Below, piece by piece: positions 6,329 through 14,800 of a stretch of 18,355 nucleotides of DNA. The DNA lies in NCBI GenBank assembly GCA_002493625.1, contig DKZK01000003.1, positions 1 through 18,355 of the forward strand, read 5' to 3'. Within the stretch, counting starts at the first letter, position 1. The number at the start of each line of letters is the position of its first letter. Origin of the DNA: Lachnospiraceae bacterium UBA7076 (GTDB taxonomy: Bacteria; Bacillota; Clostridia; Lachnospirales; Lachnospiraceae). The position numbers were made by a program, and so were the translations under genes. The notes below the pieces were generated by a model that saw only the letters and a list, made by a program, of their open reading frames with translations, did not search any database and was not told where the DNA came from.

Positions 6329-8065
6329 ATGTCAACAAAAGCGAATTACAAACTTGATGAGATTGGCGCCGGCAAGGTTGGTTTCCCAAGAACCGGCGAA
6401 GCCGTTACAAACACCCGCGCAATCATCGAAGCGCCTTTTTACGGAAATAACGTAGTAAAGGTCAACACATTAAAGGAAGCTTACAATCTTGCTAAAAATT
6501 CCCCTGGCACCATCGTAACCGATATGCCTGTTTACCGCGGAGAGGAATTTGGTCTTGACAGTGACGCCAAGGTTTTACTTTTCAATGACGGTGCAGTTAC
6601 GGGACGTTATGCAGCAGCACGCCGTATCAAGGGCGAGCCTGGTGTGGACGCATCAAAGCTTGATAAGGTTGTTATGGATGCCGTATACAAGACACGCTTT
6701 AAGAAGCTCTATCACGCTACCTGCTTTGTAGGTCTTGACCCTGAATTTATGGCTAAGGCTCATCTTCTTATTCCGGAGGGAGAGGAGAATCTTCTCTACA
6801 ACTGGATGCTTAACTTCCAGTACATGTCAGACGAATATGTTAAGATGTACAAGGCATCAAAGCCTATCGGCGATGGCAAGGAGCCTGATATTTATATTTT
6901 CTCTGACCCACAGTGGGCGCCTACGGAGAGCCCTGACGTTGATTACAGCTGCCTGAGTGACCCTCTCACACTCTGCTACTTTGATACGAACCAGAACTGC
7001 GCAGCAATTCTCGGTATGAAGTATTTCGGTGAGCACAAGAAGGGTACCCTTACAATGGCCTGGGCGCTTGCAAACAGAAACGGCTACGCTTCCTGCCACG
7101 GCGGACAGAAGGAATACTCTCTTGAGGGCGGCAAGAAATTCGTTGCTTCCGTTTACGGACTTTCAGGCTCAGGTAAGTCAACCCTTACCCATGCAAAGCA
7201 CAACGGAAAATATGATGCATTCGGCGGAATTAAGGTTCTCCATGACGATGCTTTCATTATCAACTCAGACACATGCGCTTCCGTAGCGCTTGAGCCAACC
7301 TACTTTGACAAGACTGCCGACTATCCTACAGGCTGTCCGGACAATCAGTACTTACTTACTGTTCAGAACTGTTCCGCAACTATGGATGAGGACGGAAAGA
7401 TTCAGCTTGTCACTGAGGATATCAGAAACGGTAACGGACGTGCAATCAAGTCCAAGCTTTGGTCACCAAACCGCGTGGATAAGATTGATGCTCCTGTAAA
7501 TGCAATCTTCTGGATTATGAAGGACCCTACAATTCCACCTGTTGTTAAGCTAAAGGGCGCAGCTCTTGCATCTGTTATGGGCGCTACGCTTGCTACCAAG
7601 ACTTCAACTGCTGAACGTGTTGCCGCAGGTACAGATATGAATGCGCTTCGTATTGTTCCTTACGCAAACCCATTCAGAACTTATCCTCTTGTAAATGATT
7701 ACGTTAAGTTCAAGAAGCTTGTTGAGGAGAAGAATGTGGACTGCTACATTGTAAATACAGGTGATTTCATGGGAACGAAGTGTAAGCCTGCCGATACGCT
7801 CGGAATACTTGAGACTATCGTTGAAGGCAAGGCTACATTTGAGAAATGGGGCCCATTTGAGGATATTGAAATTATGTACGACTGGGATGGAAAGACTGCT
7901 GACTTCAAGCCAAATCTTGATGACCCTGAGTACAGAAACGCTCTCAAGTCAGCTATGCAGAATCGTGTAGATGCTGTTGAAGGCTTTGCAACCAAGAAGG
8001 AAGGCTATGATAAGCTTCCTGATGAGGCTCTTGCAGCTATCAAGAAGCTTGTTGATGCATTATAA
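6329..8065 (+). CDS. pckA: Phosphoenolpyruvate carboxykinase (ATP), divergent long form
   Basis: Interconverts oxaloacetate plus ATP with PEP, CO2 and ADP in the cytoplasm. In fermenters it can run toward gluconeogenesis or toward oxaloacetate. The P-loop GLSGSGKST is at residues 277-285 and fits the PEPCK-specific kinase-1 motif. HDDAF (305-309) lies where the metal-binding acidic motif is expected. VTGR near the N terminus resembles the substrate-binding TGRSP region of the E. coli enzyme. The 578 residues exceed the roughly 540 of E. coli PckA. The C-terminal half (from about 390, GRAIKSKLWSP to YIVNTGDFMG) is recognisable but lacks the usual EPTPTFS stretch. The ATG follows AGGAGG by 7 nt. 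Lysine is mostly AAG, unlike neighbouring genes, suggesting high expression. Confidence 0.92.
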   Translation: MSTKANYKLDEIGAGKVGFPRTGEAVTNTRAIIEAPFYGNNVVKVNTLKEAYNLAKNSPGTIVTDMPVYRGEEFGLDSDAKVLLFNDGAVTGRYAAARRIKGEPGVDASKLDKVVMDAVYKTRFKKLYHATCFVGLDPEFMAKAHLLIPEGEENLLYNWMLNFQYMSDEYVKMYKASKPIGDGKEPDIYIFSDPQWAPTESPDVDYSCLSDPLTLCYFDTNQNCAAILGMKYFGEHKKGTLTMAWALANRNGYASCHGGQKEYSLEGGKKFVASVYGLSGSGKSTLTHAKHNGKYDAFGGIKVLHDDAFIINSDTCASVALEPTYFDKTADYPTGCPDNQYLLTVQNCSATMDEDGKIQLVTEDIRNGNGRAIKSKLWSPNRVDKIDAPVNAIFWIMKDPTIPPVVKLKGAALASVMGATLATKTSTAERVAAGTDMNALRIVPYANPFRTYPLVNDYVKFKKLVEEKNVDCYIVNTGDFMGTKCKPADTLGILETIVEGKATFEKWGPFEDIEIMYDWDGKTADFKPNLDDPEYRNALKSAMQNRVDAVEGFATKKEGYDKLPDEALAAIKKLVDAL

Positions 8066-8102
8066 TTAAAATTCGTTTATGACGATATATATCCTTTAAA
8101 AT

Positions 8103-8186
8103 CATGTCCTAAGGTACCTGCGTAGCAGGTAGATTCCTTGACACTGAAGCAGACGGAGCCCTGAGGACAATGACGCAAAGGTACTA
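8103..8186 (+). repeat. Recurring 3'-flank element, copy A (downstream of pckA)
   Basis: It begins with ATGTCCTAAGGTACCTGC (8104-8121), 38 nt after the pckA stop, and includes AAGCAGACGGAGCCCTGAGG (8147-8166). Its last half and the following hairpin match the reverse complement of about 9822-9877 almost base for base, and its first 25 nt match 9691-9715. ATGTCCT and AGGACAAT inside it can pair. It leads directly into the terminator hairpin at 8188-8239. Confidence 0.65.
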
Positions 8187-8187
8187 A

Positions 8188-8239
8188 AAATTGCCAGCTT
8201 AAGATATTCTTATATAAGAATATTTTGGGCTGGCAATTT
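8188..8239 (+). terminator. Long hairpin terminator of pckA
   Basis: A continuous stem with no bulge, symmetric about 8213/8214, pairs AAATTGCCAGC (8188-8198) with GCTGGCAATTT (8229-8239) and extends inward about 13 more pairs. Three pairs (8199-8228, 8200-8227, 8203-8224) are G-U in the plus-strand RNA and would be A-C mismatches in the minus-strand RNA. This indicates that it works in the pckA transcript. The tail TTTCTACTTGTT is a modest U-tract. Confidence 0.7.
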
Positions 8240-8243
8240 CTAC

Positions 8244-8272
8244 TTGTTAATCCCCTCCCTCTTTGCTACAAT
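8244..8272 (+). promoter_or_regulatory. Sigma-A promoter of the EAL gene
   Basis: TTGTTA (8244-8249), a 17-bp spacer and TACAAT (8267-8272), immediately after the pckA terminator hairpin. A start near 8279 gives an untranslated leader of about 180 nt. Confidence 0.65.
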
Positions 8273-8278
8273 TCTAAT

Positions 8279-8455
8279 AAGCGCTTCCTTTTCTGATTTA
8301 AAAGGGCAGCTTTGCTTTTTTACATACCATGACAAAGGAATAGTCAATTGCGAAATTTTGTTTTCTCATGCTTTTGTCATTCAACACAGACAACGGTATC
8401 TGAAAAATAAAAAGCTTCGCAAACATCTAAATAAAAAAGGGAAAGGTGCGGGAGG
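8279..8455 (+). other. Long untranslated leader of the EAL gene
   Basis: About 180 nt with no supported gene. It lacks the conserved core of the c-di-GMP-I riboswitch, and I recognise no other riboswitch class or strong attenuator. It ends in AAAGGTGCGGGAGG, where GGGAGG decides the start at 8462. Its length for a c-di-GMP enzyme makes leader-based control conceivable but unproven. Confidence 0.35.
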
Positions 8456-8461
8456 ATGAAA

Positions 8462-9658
8462 ATGTCAAAAGAAGAATTACTTACAACTGTTAAAGCTGCA
8501 ATGCAGCAGCATGAATTAAAGGTGTATTATCAGCCGCAATATGACGCCATAACCAGCAAGCTGGTGGGCGCCGAAGCATTAGTACGATGGGTAAAGCCTG
8601 ACGGTTCCGTTATTATGCCCGGAAGCTTTATTCCCCCGTTGGAAGAAGATAATACAATTCTGGAGCTTGACTGGTATATACTAAAAGAGGTATGCGCTTT
8701 TTTAAAGAAGCAGCAAAAAGAAAAGCTGCACAGTGTCACCGTTGCAGTAAATTTTTCCAGAAGACACATCTATGAAAATAATTTTATAGATCAGCTTTGT
8801 AAAACAGTTAGTGAATATGATGTACCTCGCAAAATGATTGAGGTGGAAATTACCGAATCAGCCTTTGTGGATCAGTCAGAAAAAATTGCAGATTGGATTG
8901 AAAAAATACGAGCAGCCGGCTTCAGGGTAGCCATTGACGACTTTGGAAGCGGTCTGTCCTCCTTAAGCTTTGTCAAGGATATTTCCGTGGATGTTTTAAA
9001 AATTGACAAATCCCTTCTCAGCAGAAACTGCGAGGATGAAAAAGAACGGATTGTCCTGGAGAGCATATTTAATTTTGCTCATAGATTAAAGCTCACAACG
9101 GTGGCGGAAGGAGTAGAGACAAGAGAACAGCTTGGCTTTTTAAGAACCTGCTCCTGCAAAGTCATTCAGGGCTTCCTGTTTGCAAAGCCAATGCCGGAAG
9201 CAGATTTTTCCGAGCTTTGTAAAAACGATGAAAATGTCGGGGAAATGGAGGACATTTTGCTGGTTCAGGCGCCATCCAGCGCGACACAGTTATTGTTGGA
9301 AGCCGTGTTTACCAGATACCCGCTTGTTATTTTTTCCAATCTTACAAGAAACAGCTTTTATATGATGGCATATGAAAACTTTACAGCCCGCTCCTGTCCT
9401 TCCACAGGTATATTCAACGAACTGATTGCCCACGGGGCTTCCTCCATGCATCCGGAGGATCAGGATTTATTCCGGAATACCTTCAGCATTTCCAATCTGC
9501 TGTCAGCCTACGAAAGAGGCGAAAAATCCGTAAGCATCATCACACGTCAGATTGGCGACGACGGCATATACCGCAGAGTAGAAACTACGGATTATTTTGT
9601 AAAGCATCCGTCTGTAGATGACGTTCTCGTAATAGCACTCTGCCACAATTTAGAGTAA
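8462..9658 (+). CDS. EAL-domain c-di-GMP phosphodiesterase with C-terminal PAS-like domain
   Basis: Predicted to hydrolyse cyclic di-GMP to pGpG. It has 398 residues and no transmembrane segment. The EAL domain (about 12-255) keeps every catalytic residue: Glu38 of the EAL motif, Asn97, Glu129, Asp159 and Asp160 in IDDFGSG, Lys180, Glu216 in AEGVET and Gln236 in QGFLFAKPMP. It is therefore probably active. Residues about 265-398 resemble the PAS-like module common in Lachnospiraceae signalling proteins (SNLTRNSFYMMAYE, MHPEDQDLF, DDGIYRRVETTDYF). A regulatory domain placed after the enzyme rather than before it is less common. ATG at 8462 is chosen because GGGAGG (8450-8455) lies 6 nt upstream; the in-frame ATG at 8456 touches that site. 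It has its own promoter and converges on the hybrid kinase gene. Confidence 0.9.
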   Translation: MSKEELLTTVKAAMQQHELKVYYQPQYDAITSKLVGAEALVRWVKPDGSVIMPGSFIPPLEEDNTILELDWYILKEVCAFLKKQQKEKLHSVTVAVNFSRRHIYENNFIDQLCKTVSEYDVPRKMIEVEITESAFVDQSEKIADWIEKIRAAGFRVAIDDFGSGLSSLSFVKDISVDVLKIDKSLLSRNCEDEKERIVLESIFNFAHRLKLTTVAEGVETREQLGFLRTCSCKVIQGFLFAKPMPEADFSELCKNDENVGEMEDILLVQAPSSATQLLLEAVFTRYPLVIFSNLTRNSFYMMAYENFTARSCPSTGIFNELIAHGASSMHPEDQDLFRNTFSISNLLSAYERGEKSVSIITRQIGDDGIYRRVETTDYFVKHPSVDDVLVIALCHNLE

Positions 9659-9667
9659 ATATACATA

Positions 9668-9968
9668 GAAAACTCACTTTCACTCGACTTATGTCCTAAA
9701 GTACCTGCATAGCAGACGGCACTTAAAATTGCTCGTCTGCATGGCTGTATCGTAACTGAAAACCGTCTGAGGACGTCGGTACTTAAATTGCCAGCTTAAG
9801 GTATTCTTACATTGGAATGCCTTAAGCTGGCAATTTTTAGTACCGCTACGTCATTGTCCTCAGGGCTCCGTCTGCTTTGCAGACACCTCAGGACATAAAT
9901 CGAGCGAAAGCGTGTTTTCAGTTACGATACAAGCCATGTCAGATGGGCAATTTAAGTGCCGACGTCTG
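9668..9968. repeat. Mosaic of nested and crossed inverted repeats between convergent genes
   Basis: Arm X is 9668-9708, repeated inverted at 9879-9919 (33 of 41 identical, with TTATGTCCT in common). Arm Y is 9713-9763, repeated inverted at 9914-9968 with a few indels; it includes TATCGTAACTGAAAAC identical in both. The order is X, Y on the left and X', Y' on the right, so the arms cross rather than nest. Between them lies the central hairpin 9785-9836, with outer pairing CGGTACT/AGTACCG (9777-9783/9839-9845) and GACGT/ACGTC (9772-9776/9848-9852). The right side from about 9787 to 9898 is an inverted copy of the pckA 3' element. Confidence 0.75.
9785..9836. terminator. Bidirectional hairpin terminator shared by the EAL and kinase genes
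   Basis: AAATTGCCAGCTTAAG (9785-9800) plus GTATTC pairs with 9815-9836 as a 22-bp stem with an 8-nt loop and a single G-U pair (9802-9819 in the plus-strand RNA). On the plus strand it is followed by TT, then AGTACC. The stem is the same sequence as the pckA terminator apart from paired changes. It lies about midway between the two convergent stop codons. Confidence 0.75.
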
Positions 9969-9975
9969 TTTCCTT

Positions 9976-11739
9976 CTAATCCTTCTTATCTATGTACTTA
10001 TTCAATGTCTCAACAACCGTATTTAAGTTATATGGCTTTGCTATATAATCATCAAGCTTGTTCTCAAGTATACGTTCCTTATCGCCAAACATGGCTCTTG
10101 CCGTTACGGCTATGATAGGGAGTCTCTTTTTGTGCTCCTTGCGCTCTATCTCCCTTATCTCCTGAGTTGCGGTTATACCGTCCATAACCGGCATCTGTAC
10201 GTCAAAGAGCGCTGCATCGTATTCCTTCTGCTTGAACAGCTCTATGGCCTTCTCACCGTTTTCTGCTATGTCGTATGAGAAGCCTGCCATACCGAGAAGC
10301 TTTCCGATAACCTGCTGATTGACCGGCTCATCCTCCGCAACAAGTATTCTTGCTTTGCTGTGGGCATTGATTGAGAACAGGGCTGCATCATCCTTCTTTT
10401 CATCTTCCTTTTCAGCCTCAACCTCAGCAGCCTTTACAACCTTAAGAGGAATCTCAGCAATAAAGGTTGAACCGATACCCTCCTTACTCTGTACGGTAAT
10501 TGTACCACCCATAAGCTCACATATCTGCTTGGAAATGACAAGTCCAAGACCAGAACCGCCAAACTTTCTTGTATCGGAGGCGTCTACCTGTGAAAATCTT
10601 ATGAAAAGCTTATCCATGTTCTTTTCGGATATACCGATACCGGAATCTGCCACCGCTATTCTTATGTTTATGGCGTCGGTGCCTGTGTCAATGGCTGCAA
10701 TCTTAACCCTGACACTGCCCTCAGGCGTAAACTTAAGGGCATTTGAAAGAAGGCAGTTAAGTATCTGCTGGATTCTCTGTCCATCGCCCTTAACAAGCTT
10801 CGGAATGTTATTTCCAAATGCGCAGTCAAGCGCAAGACCCTTGTTTGTTGCAATCGGAACCTGTGCAGCCACGGTTTCTTCAATGGCGCTTCTTATGTCA
10901 AATATTTCTTCCTTAAGGTTATATTTACCTGCTTCAAGCTTGCTTATATCAAGTATGTCATTTATAAGTCTGAGGAGTGTATCTGCGCAGTTCTTTGCAG
11001 TAAGGAGATTATCCCTGTAATCCGCCTGCAAATCTTCGGCCATAAGCGTAAGCTGAAGCATACCGAGAATACCGTTTATAGGGGTTCTGATTTCATGGCT
11101 CATGTTTGCAAGGAACTCTGCCTGCGTCTTATAGGCTGCATTAGCATCCTCAATCGCTGAGGAAAGCTTATTCTCAACCTCCTTCTGTTCCGTGACATCA
11201 ATGACAACCATGTTTATGTAATCATTTTCTGATTTGTACATGAGGGTGTTAAACACCTTTCCAAGCTTCTCCATGGTAATCTCAACATCCATGAAATCGC
11301 CCTGCTTGGTGCCTGAGGTGTTGTACGCCATAAACCATGCGTTTATATCCTGCAATACGTCTATCTTGCTCTCTCCAAGTATTTTCCCTTCGTAATCCGA
11401 CTGGTCAAGGTTAAAATAATTTCCGAATTTTTCATTTGCATCCTGTATGCAAAAGCCGTTTGTATTGCCAACAGAGTCCGTAATAATCTTAGCCTGCGCA
11501 AACCCGATCGGAAGATTCATAAACAGCTTCTTATACTTGTCACTTTTTGAATGTCCCTCCACCTCGTCACCACACAGCACATATATGACAAATGCCGTTA
11601 TACCGGCGGCAAGCGCACCTGTAACAATCCCCGCAGGCATCGCATTAAATACCACCCCAAAAACAATTCCCAGCACTATCTCTATAACCGCAGAGATAAT
11701 GAGAAGCTTCTGCCAGCCCATTTTCTTTAATTTTTCCAT
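9976..11739 (-). CDS. Membrane hybrid histidine kinase with PAS-like, HisKA, HATPase and receiver domains
   Basis: A 587-residue sensor that autophosphorylates on His and passes phosphate to its own receiver. Two membrane segments (about 11-31 and 35-56) with almost no external loop suggest sensing of membrane or cytoplasmic cues. A PAS-like region spans about 68-195. HisKA carries FLANMSHEIRTPINGILGM with His215. The ATPase domain has the N-box NCLLSNALKFTPEG, ADSGIGI and FGGSGLGLVISKQI. After an acidic linker comes a receiver (about 465-587) with EDEPVNQQV, acceptor Asp513 in FDVQMPVMDG and Lys in IAKPYN. No output domain and no His-phosphotransfer domain are encoded nearby. ATG at 11739 is preferred, 9 nt after AGGGGTG; the GTG at 11751 lies inside that site. 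Confidence 0.93.
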   Translation of the reverse strand: MEKLKKMGWQKLLIISAVIEIVLGIVFGVVFNAMPAGIVTGALAAGITAFVIYVLCGDEVEGHSKSDKYKKLFMNLPIGFAQAKIITDSVGNTNGFCIQDANEKFGNYFNLDQSDYEGKILGESKIDVLQDINAWFMAYNTSGTKQGDFMDVEITMEKLGKVFNTLMYKSENDYINMVVIDVTEQKEVENKLSSAIEDANAAYKTQAEFLANMSHEIRTPINGILGMLQLTLMAEDLQADYRDNLLTAKNCADTLLRLINDILDISKLEAGKYNLKEEIFDIRSAIEETVAAQVPIATNKGLALDCAFGNNIPKLVKGDGQRIQQILNCLLSNALKFTPEGSVRVKIAAIDTGTDAINIRIAVADSGIGISEKNMDKLFIRFSQVDASDTRKFGGSGLGLVISKQICELMGGTITVQSKEGIGSTFIAEIPLKVVKAAEVEAEKEDEKKDDAALFSINAHSKARILVAEDEPVNQQVIGKLLGMAGFSYDIAENGEKAIELFKQKEYDAALFDVQMPVMDGITATQEIREIERKEHKKRLPIIAVTARAMFGDKERILENKLDDYIAKPYNLNTVVETLNKYIDKKD

Positions 11740-11799
11740 CGATTGATACACCCCTATTCCATAAGTTTTTTGTCCTGATAAATCGGATATATACTAAAT

Positions 11800-11828
11800 A
11801 TTTTACTATAGATTTAAGCTTCGGTCAA
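11800..11828 (-). promoter_or_regulatory. Sigma-A promoter of the hybrid kinase gene
   Basis: On the minus strand TTGACC (11828-11823), a 17-bp spacer and TAAAAT (11805-11800). The -35 box and spacer overlap the last codons and stop of the GtrA-YfhO gene, so the kinase can be transcribed independently of the GH9 operon. No terminator hairpin separates the two genes, so read-through is also possible. Confidence 0.65.
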
Positions 11829-14800
11829 TGTCATTAGCGTTAATTTCATCTGTTTTTTCTTGTTTTTTATCTTTATTTGTTTTTTCCTTTTTCTGCATTG
11901 TAATAACAATAGCAACAAGTAAAATCCATGACCAGAGAGAAATATATATGCCTGTGTAAAGTCCCTGCGGTGTATATATCATCTCTATTTCATGCTCACC
12001 CGGGGACATATCAACACCTATTAAAGCTTTTCCCAAAGCATAATACTCCGCCTGTTCCCCGTCTACATACACGCTCCACCCCTCGTCATACGGTATGGAG
12101 GTAAACAGGGTTTTTCCTTCCGGCATATTTATACTTCCCTTTATATAACCGTCCTCAGATGAGGTTACGGAAAGCATATTTTCAGACAAATCATGATAGA
12201 CCCTTTCATAAGCTTCCCTGTCAAAATCTGCCATATAAATGGAAGCGGTATTTTTTTCTGCTTTCACATTGTCAAAGCAGTACTCTATGGAAATATAGTC
12301 TCCCTCCGAAAGCTCTCCCAGATGGAACATCTGTATCTGGTATCTGTCGTATGCATACTCTGCGCCGTTTATATAGAAACGGATTTTTGTCACATAATTT
12401 CCCCTGCAGTTTATATAATAATCTCCGCCCGATTCAATAAAAAACGAAACCATAAAACTATTTTTTCCTGATTTTTCAGGAGTATAGGTTATTACATTTC
12501 TATTTACACTTGCATCGCATGTATCGCTGCTTACAACAAAATCAGGAACTATGCTGTTAAAGAATCCCCCGTTACCCGTCATTGCATTTGCGAGAGAATT
12601 CTGATTATTTATAGGGAGCGAATTATCCCTGCTCCAGTCTTTTACACTGTCACTTACCGCAAAGCCAATTGAAAGCGGGTAAGGATTTTCATATATTCCC
12701 ACACCATTTACGGTATCTTTATAGTCAAAATCAAAATTGTTTAAATCCCCATCCCTGTGAAGAAGGTATTTTACATTAAATATGGAATTGGTAAACGGCG
12801 TGGCTCCCATATACAGGAACTCATTTGCCCCTGTGTAAAAGCCTAATCTTCCCATGAGAGTCGTCATTTCTCCGAGCACCGTGGAGCAAAATACGCCTAT
12901 AGATTTCATATTATGCCATGATACCTCATCCAGTACGGTGGAGTCCATAAGCTCACGTCTGTAAAAGCCGGAGTCCTTTTCCGCCTCAAGCTCGTCAATC
13001 CTTCTGTTTGCCGTCTCAACATCAGACGTAGTGCTGTAATATTTTTCAAAATCAGCGGAACCATTGTCGTAAAATCCCATTATAGAATTAACGCAGATTT
13101 CCACCATCAGAAAACCTGTTAAGACAACATGGAAAACCCTTCCCTTATACACATTGGCTGCCCGAAGCAAACACACCACGGAATATACAACAACCGCTAT
13201 AAGGGACGCCACAAATATTTTTGTTGAAACACCTGCCTTATAATTACATAAAATTACAAAGCCTCCCGCAAGCAGACCTGACAATATAACCTGAAGGACC
13301 CTGATAGCCTTTGTGCGTTTAAACACATCATATGTCATAACCAGAATTACAAATATATATAAAAATGAAAACCGGTTCGGAATACCGTACTGGTCATGAA
13401 ATCCATGCCATATGAAATTTAACGGGACAGAGTTAAAGCTTACCATAAGCAGCGCAAGCACTGCCACGTTCCTTATTTTATCTGTCAGCTTTATTCTGCG
13501 TGACAGTACATACATAAAAAATGCAACTACGACCAGCATGCCGCAGTATAAATTTACGCCTCCGTCAAAGGTCTGGTTCGTAATCGGCATCGTCATAAAA
13601 AGGTGCTGCTTTAAAAGCGCAAACCAGCTGCCGTAAAGCTCCCATTTCGGAAACTTTGTTCCTGCCGACGCAGTAAGCATAATTCCCTTGTATGCCGGTA
13701 TGAGCATAAACGCCGCCATGCCTCCTGCAATTAGTGAATATAAAGCAAACTTAAGACCATCCGTAAAAAACTTTTTAAATTTTTTATGGTTATATGCAAA
13801 AAACCATATAACCAAAAAGACGCAGATTATAAAGCCTATATAATAATTACAGTACAGCGCATAAAATAATGACAGGGCATACATTTTAGGGTCGCCCTGC
13901 TCCATAAGCCGCACAAAGCCGAGCATAATAAGCGGAAATATAAGAATACAGTCAAGCCACATCACATTCCAGTAATACCCTACCACATAATTGGATAGCG
14001 CATAGGCGACAGAAATGGCAATTATGTGTATGCCTCTTGATTTTGTTCCGTCCTTATAGCTTAGGAAATGTGTCATGGTAACGGCGCATAAAGCTATTTT
14101 TGCAACCGCTATTATCGTAAAGCCTGCCACTATACCCTCTTTTCCCAAAAGCAGAAAAATCAGATTAAAAGGGCTTGCAAGATAATAGGAGCTGAGGGAC
14201 ATAAAGTTTGAACCCATGGCAACGTTCCATGTATAAAACAGACTTCCCTCATGCAGCAGCTTGTCCCTGTATTCCGAAAAGAAAGGCAGATACTGATGCA
14301 GACTGTCAACTAAAGACAAGGATCTGCTACCAAAGGGCGCTATCCCCTGTGATATAACAACTACAAGCATGACGCATAAAACAATACCGCCCGAAATAAT
14401 ATAGCAGAAATTATCGGCAAAATATTCCTTTAATGTCCGCTTTGTCTTTTTAAATACAAAAAATTTACTGAATATATAATTTAATATAAGGACGATGACC
14501 TGTACAAAAATTTTAGATACCGGTTCATTGAGCCGGAAGCTGTCGCATAAAATTGCAAACCCTAAAACCTCCACAGCCATAGACACCATTCTTAAGGATA
14601 CAAAGCTTACTACCTCACGCAGTACGCCCCATATCCCTTTTGTCCTGCTGCGGAACACAAAAAACCTGTTTGCAAAATAGGCAAATGTTATAGCCATACA
14701 AATGGCTATAACATTGCATACATTTCTTTCTATATCCGTAAATGTCCGGAGCAGAAAGAAGCTTATTAAATTGACAAATGTCGTGCATCCGCCTGCGATA

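Noticed and set aside
8166..8186. GACGCAAAGG near the pckA terminator resembles the GACGCAAAGC core of c-di-GMP-I riboswitches and lies upstream of an EAL gene.
   Set aside because: The other conserved riboswitch segments are missing, the inverted copy near 9845 reads GACGTAGCGG at the same place, and the segment lies upstream of the predicted EAL promoter, inside the pckA 3' flank.
10319..11020. A 233-codon plus-strand open frame inside the kinase gene.
   Set aside because: It is antisense to well-conserved HisKA/HATPase/receiver coding sequence and its translation is Ser/Leu-rich without recognisable domains.
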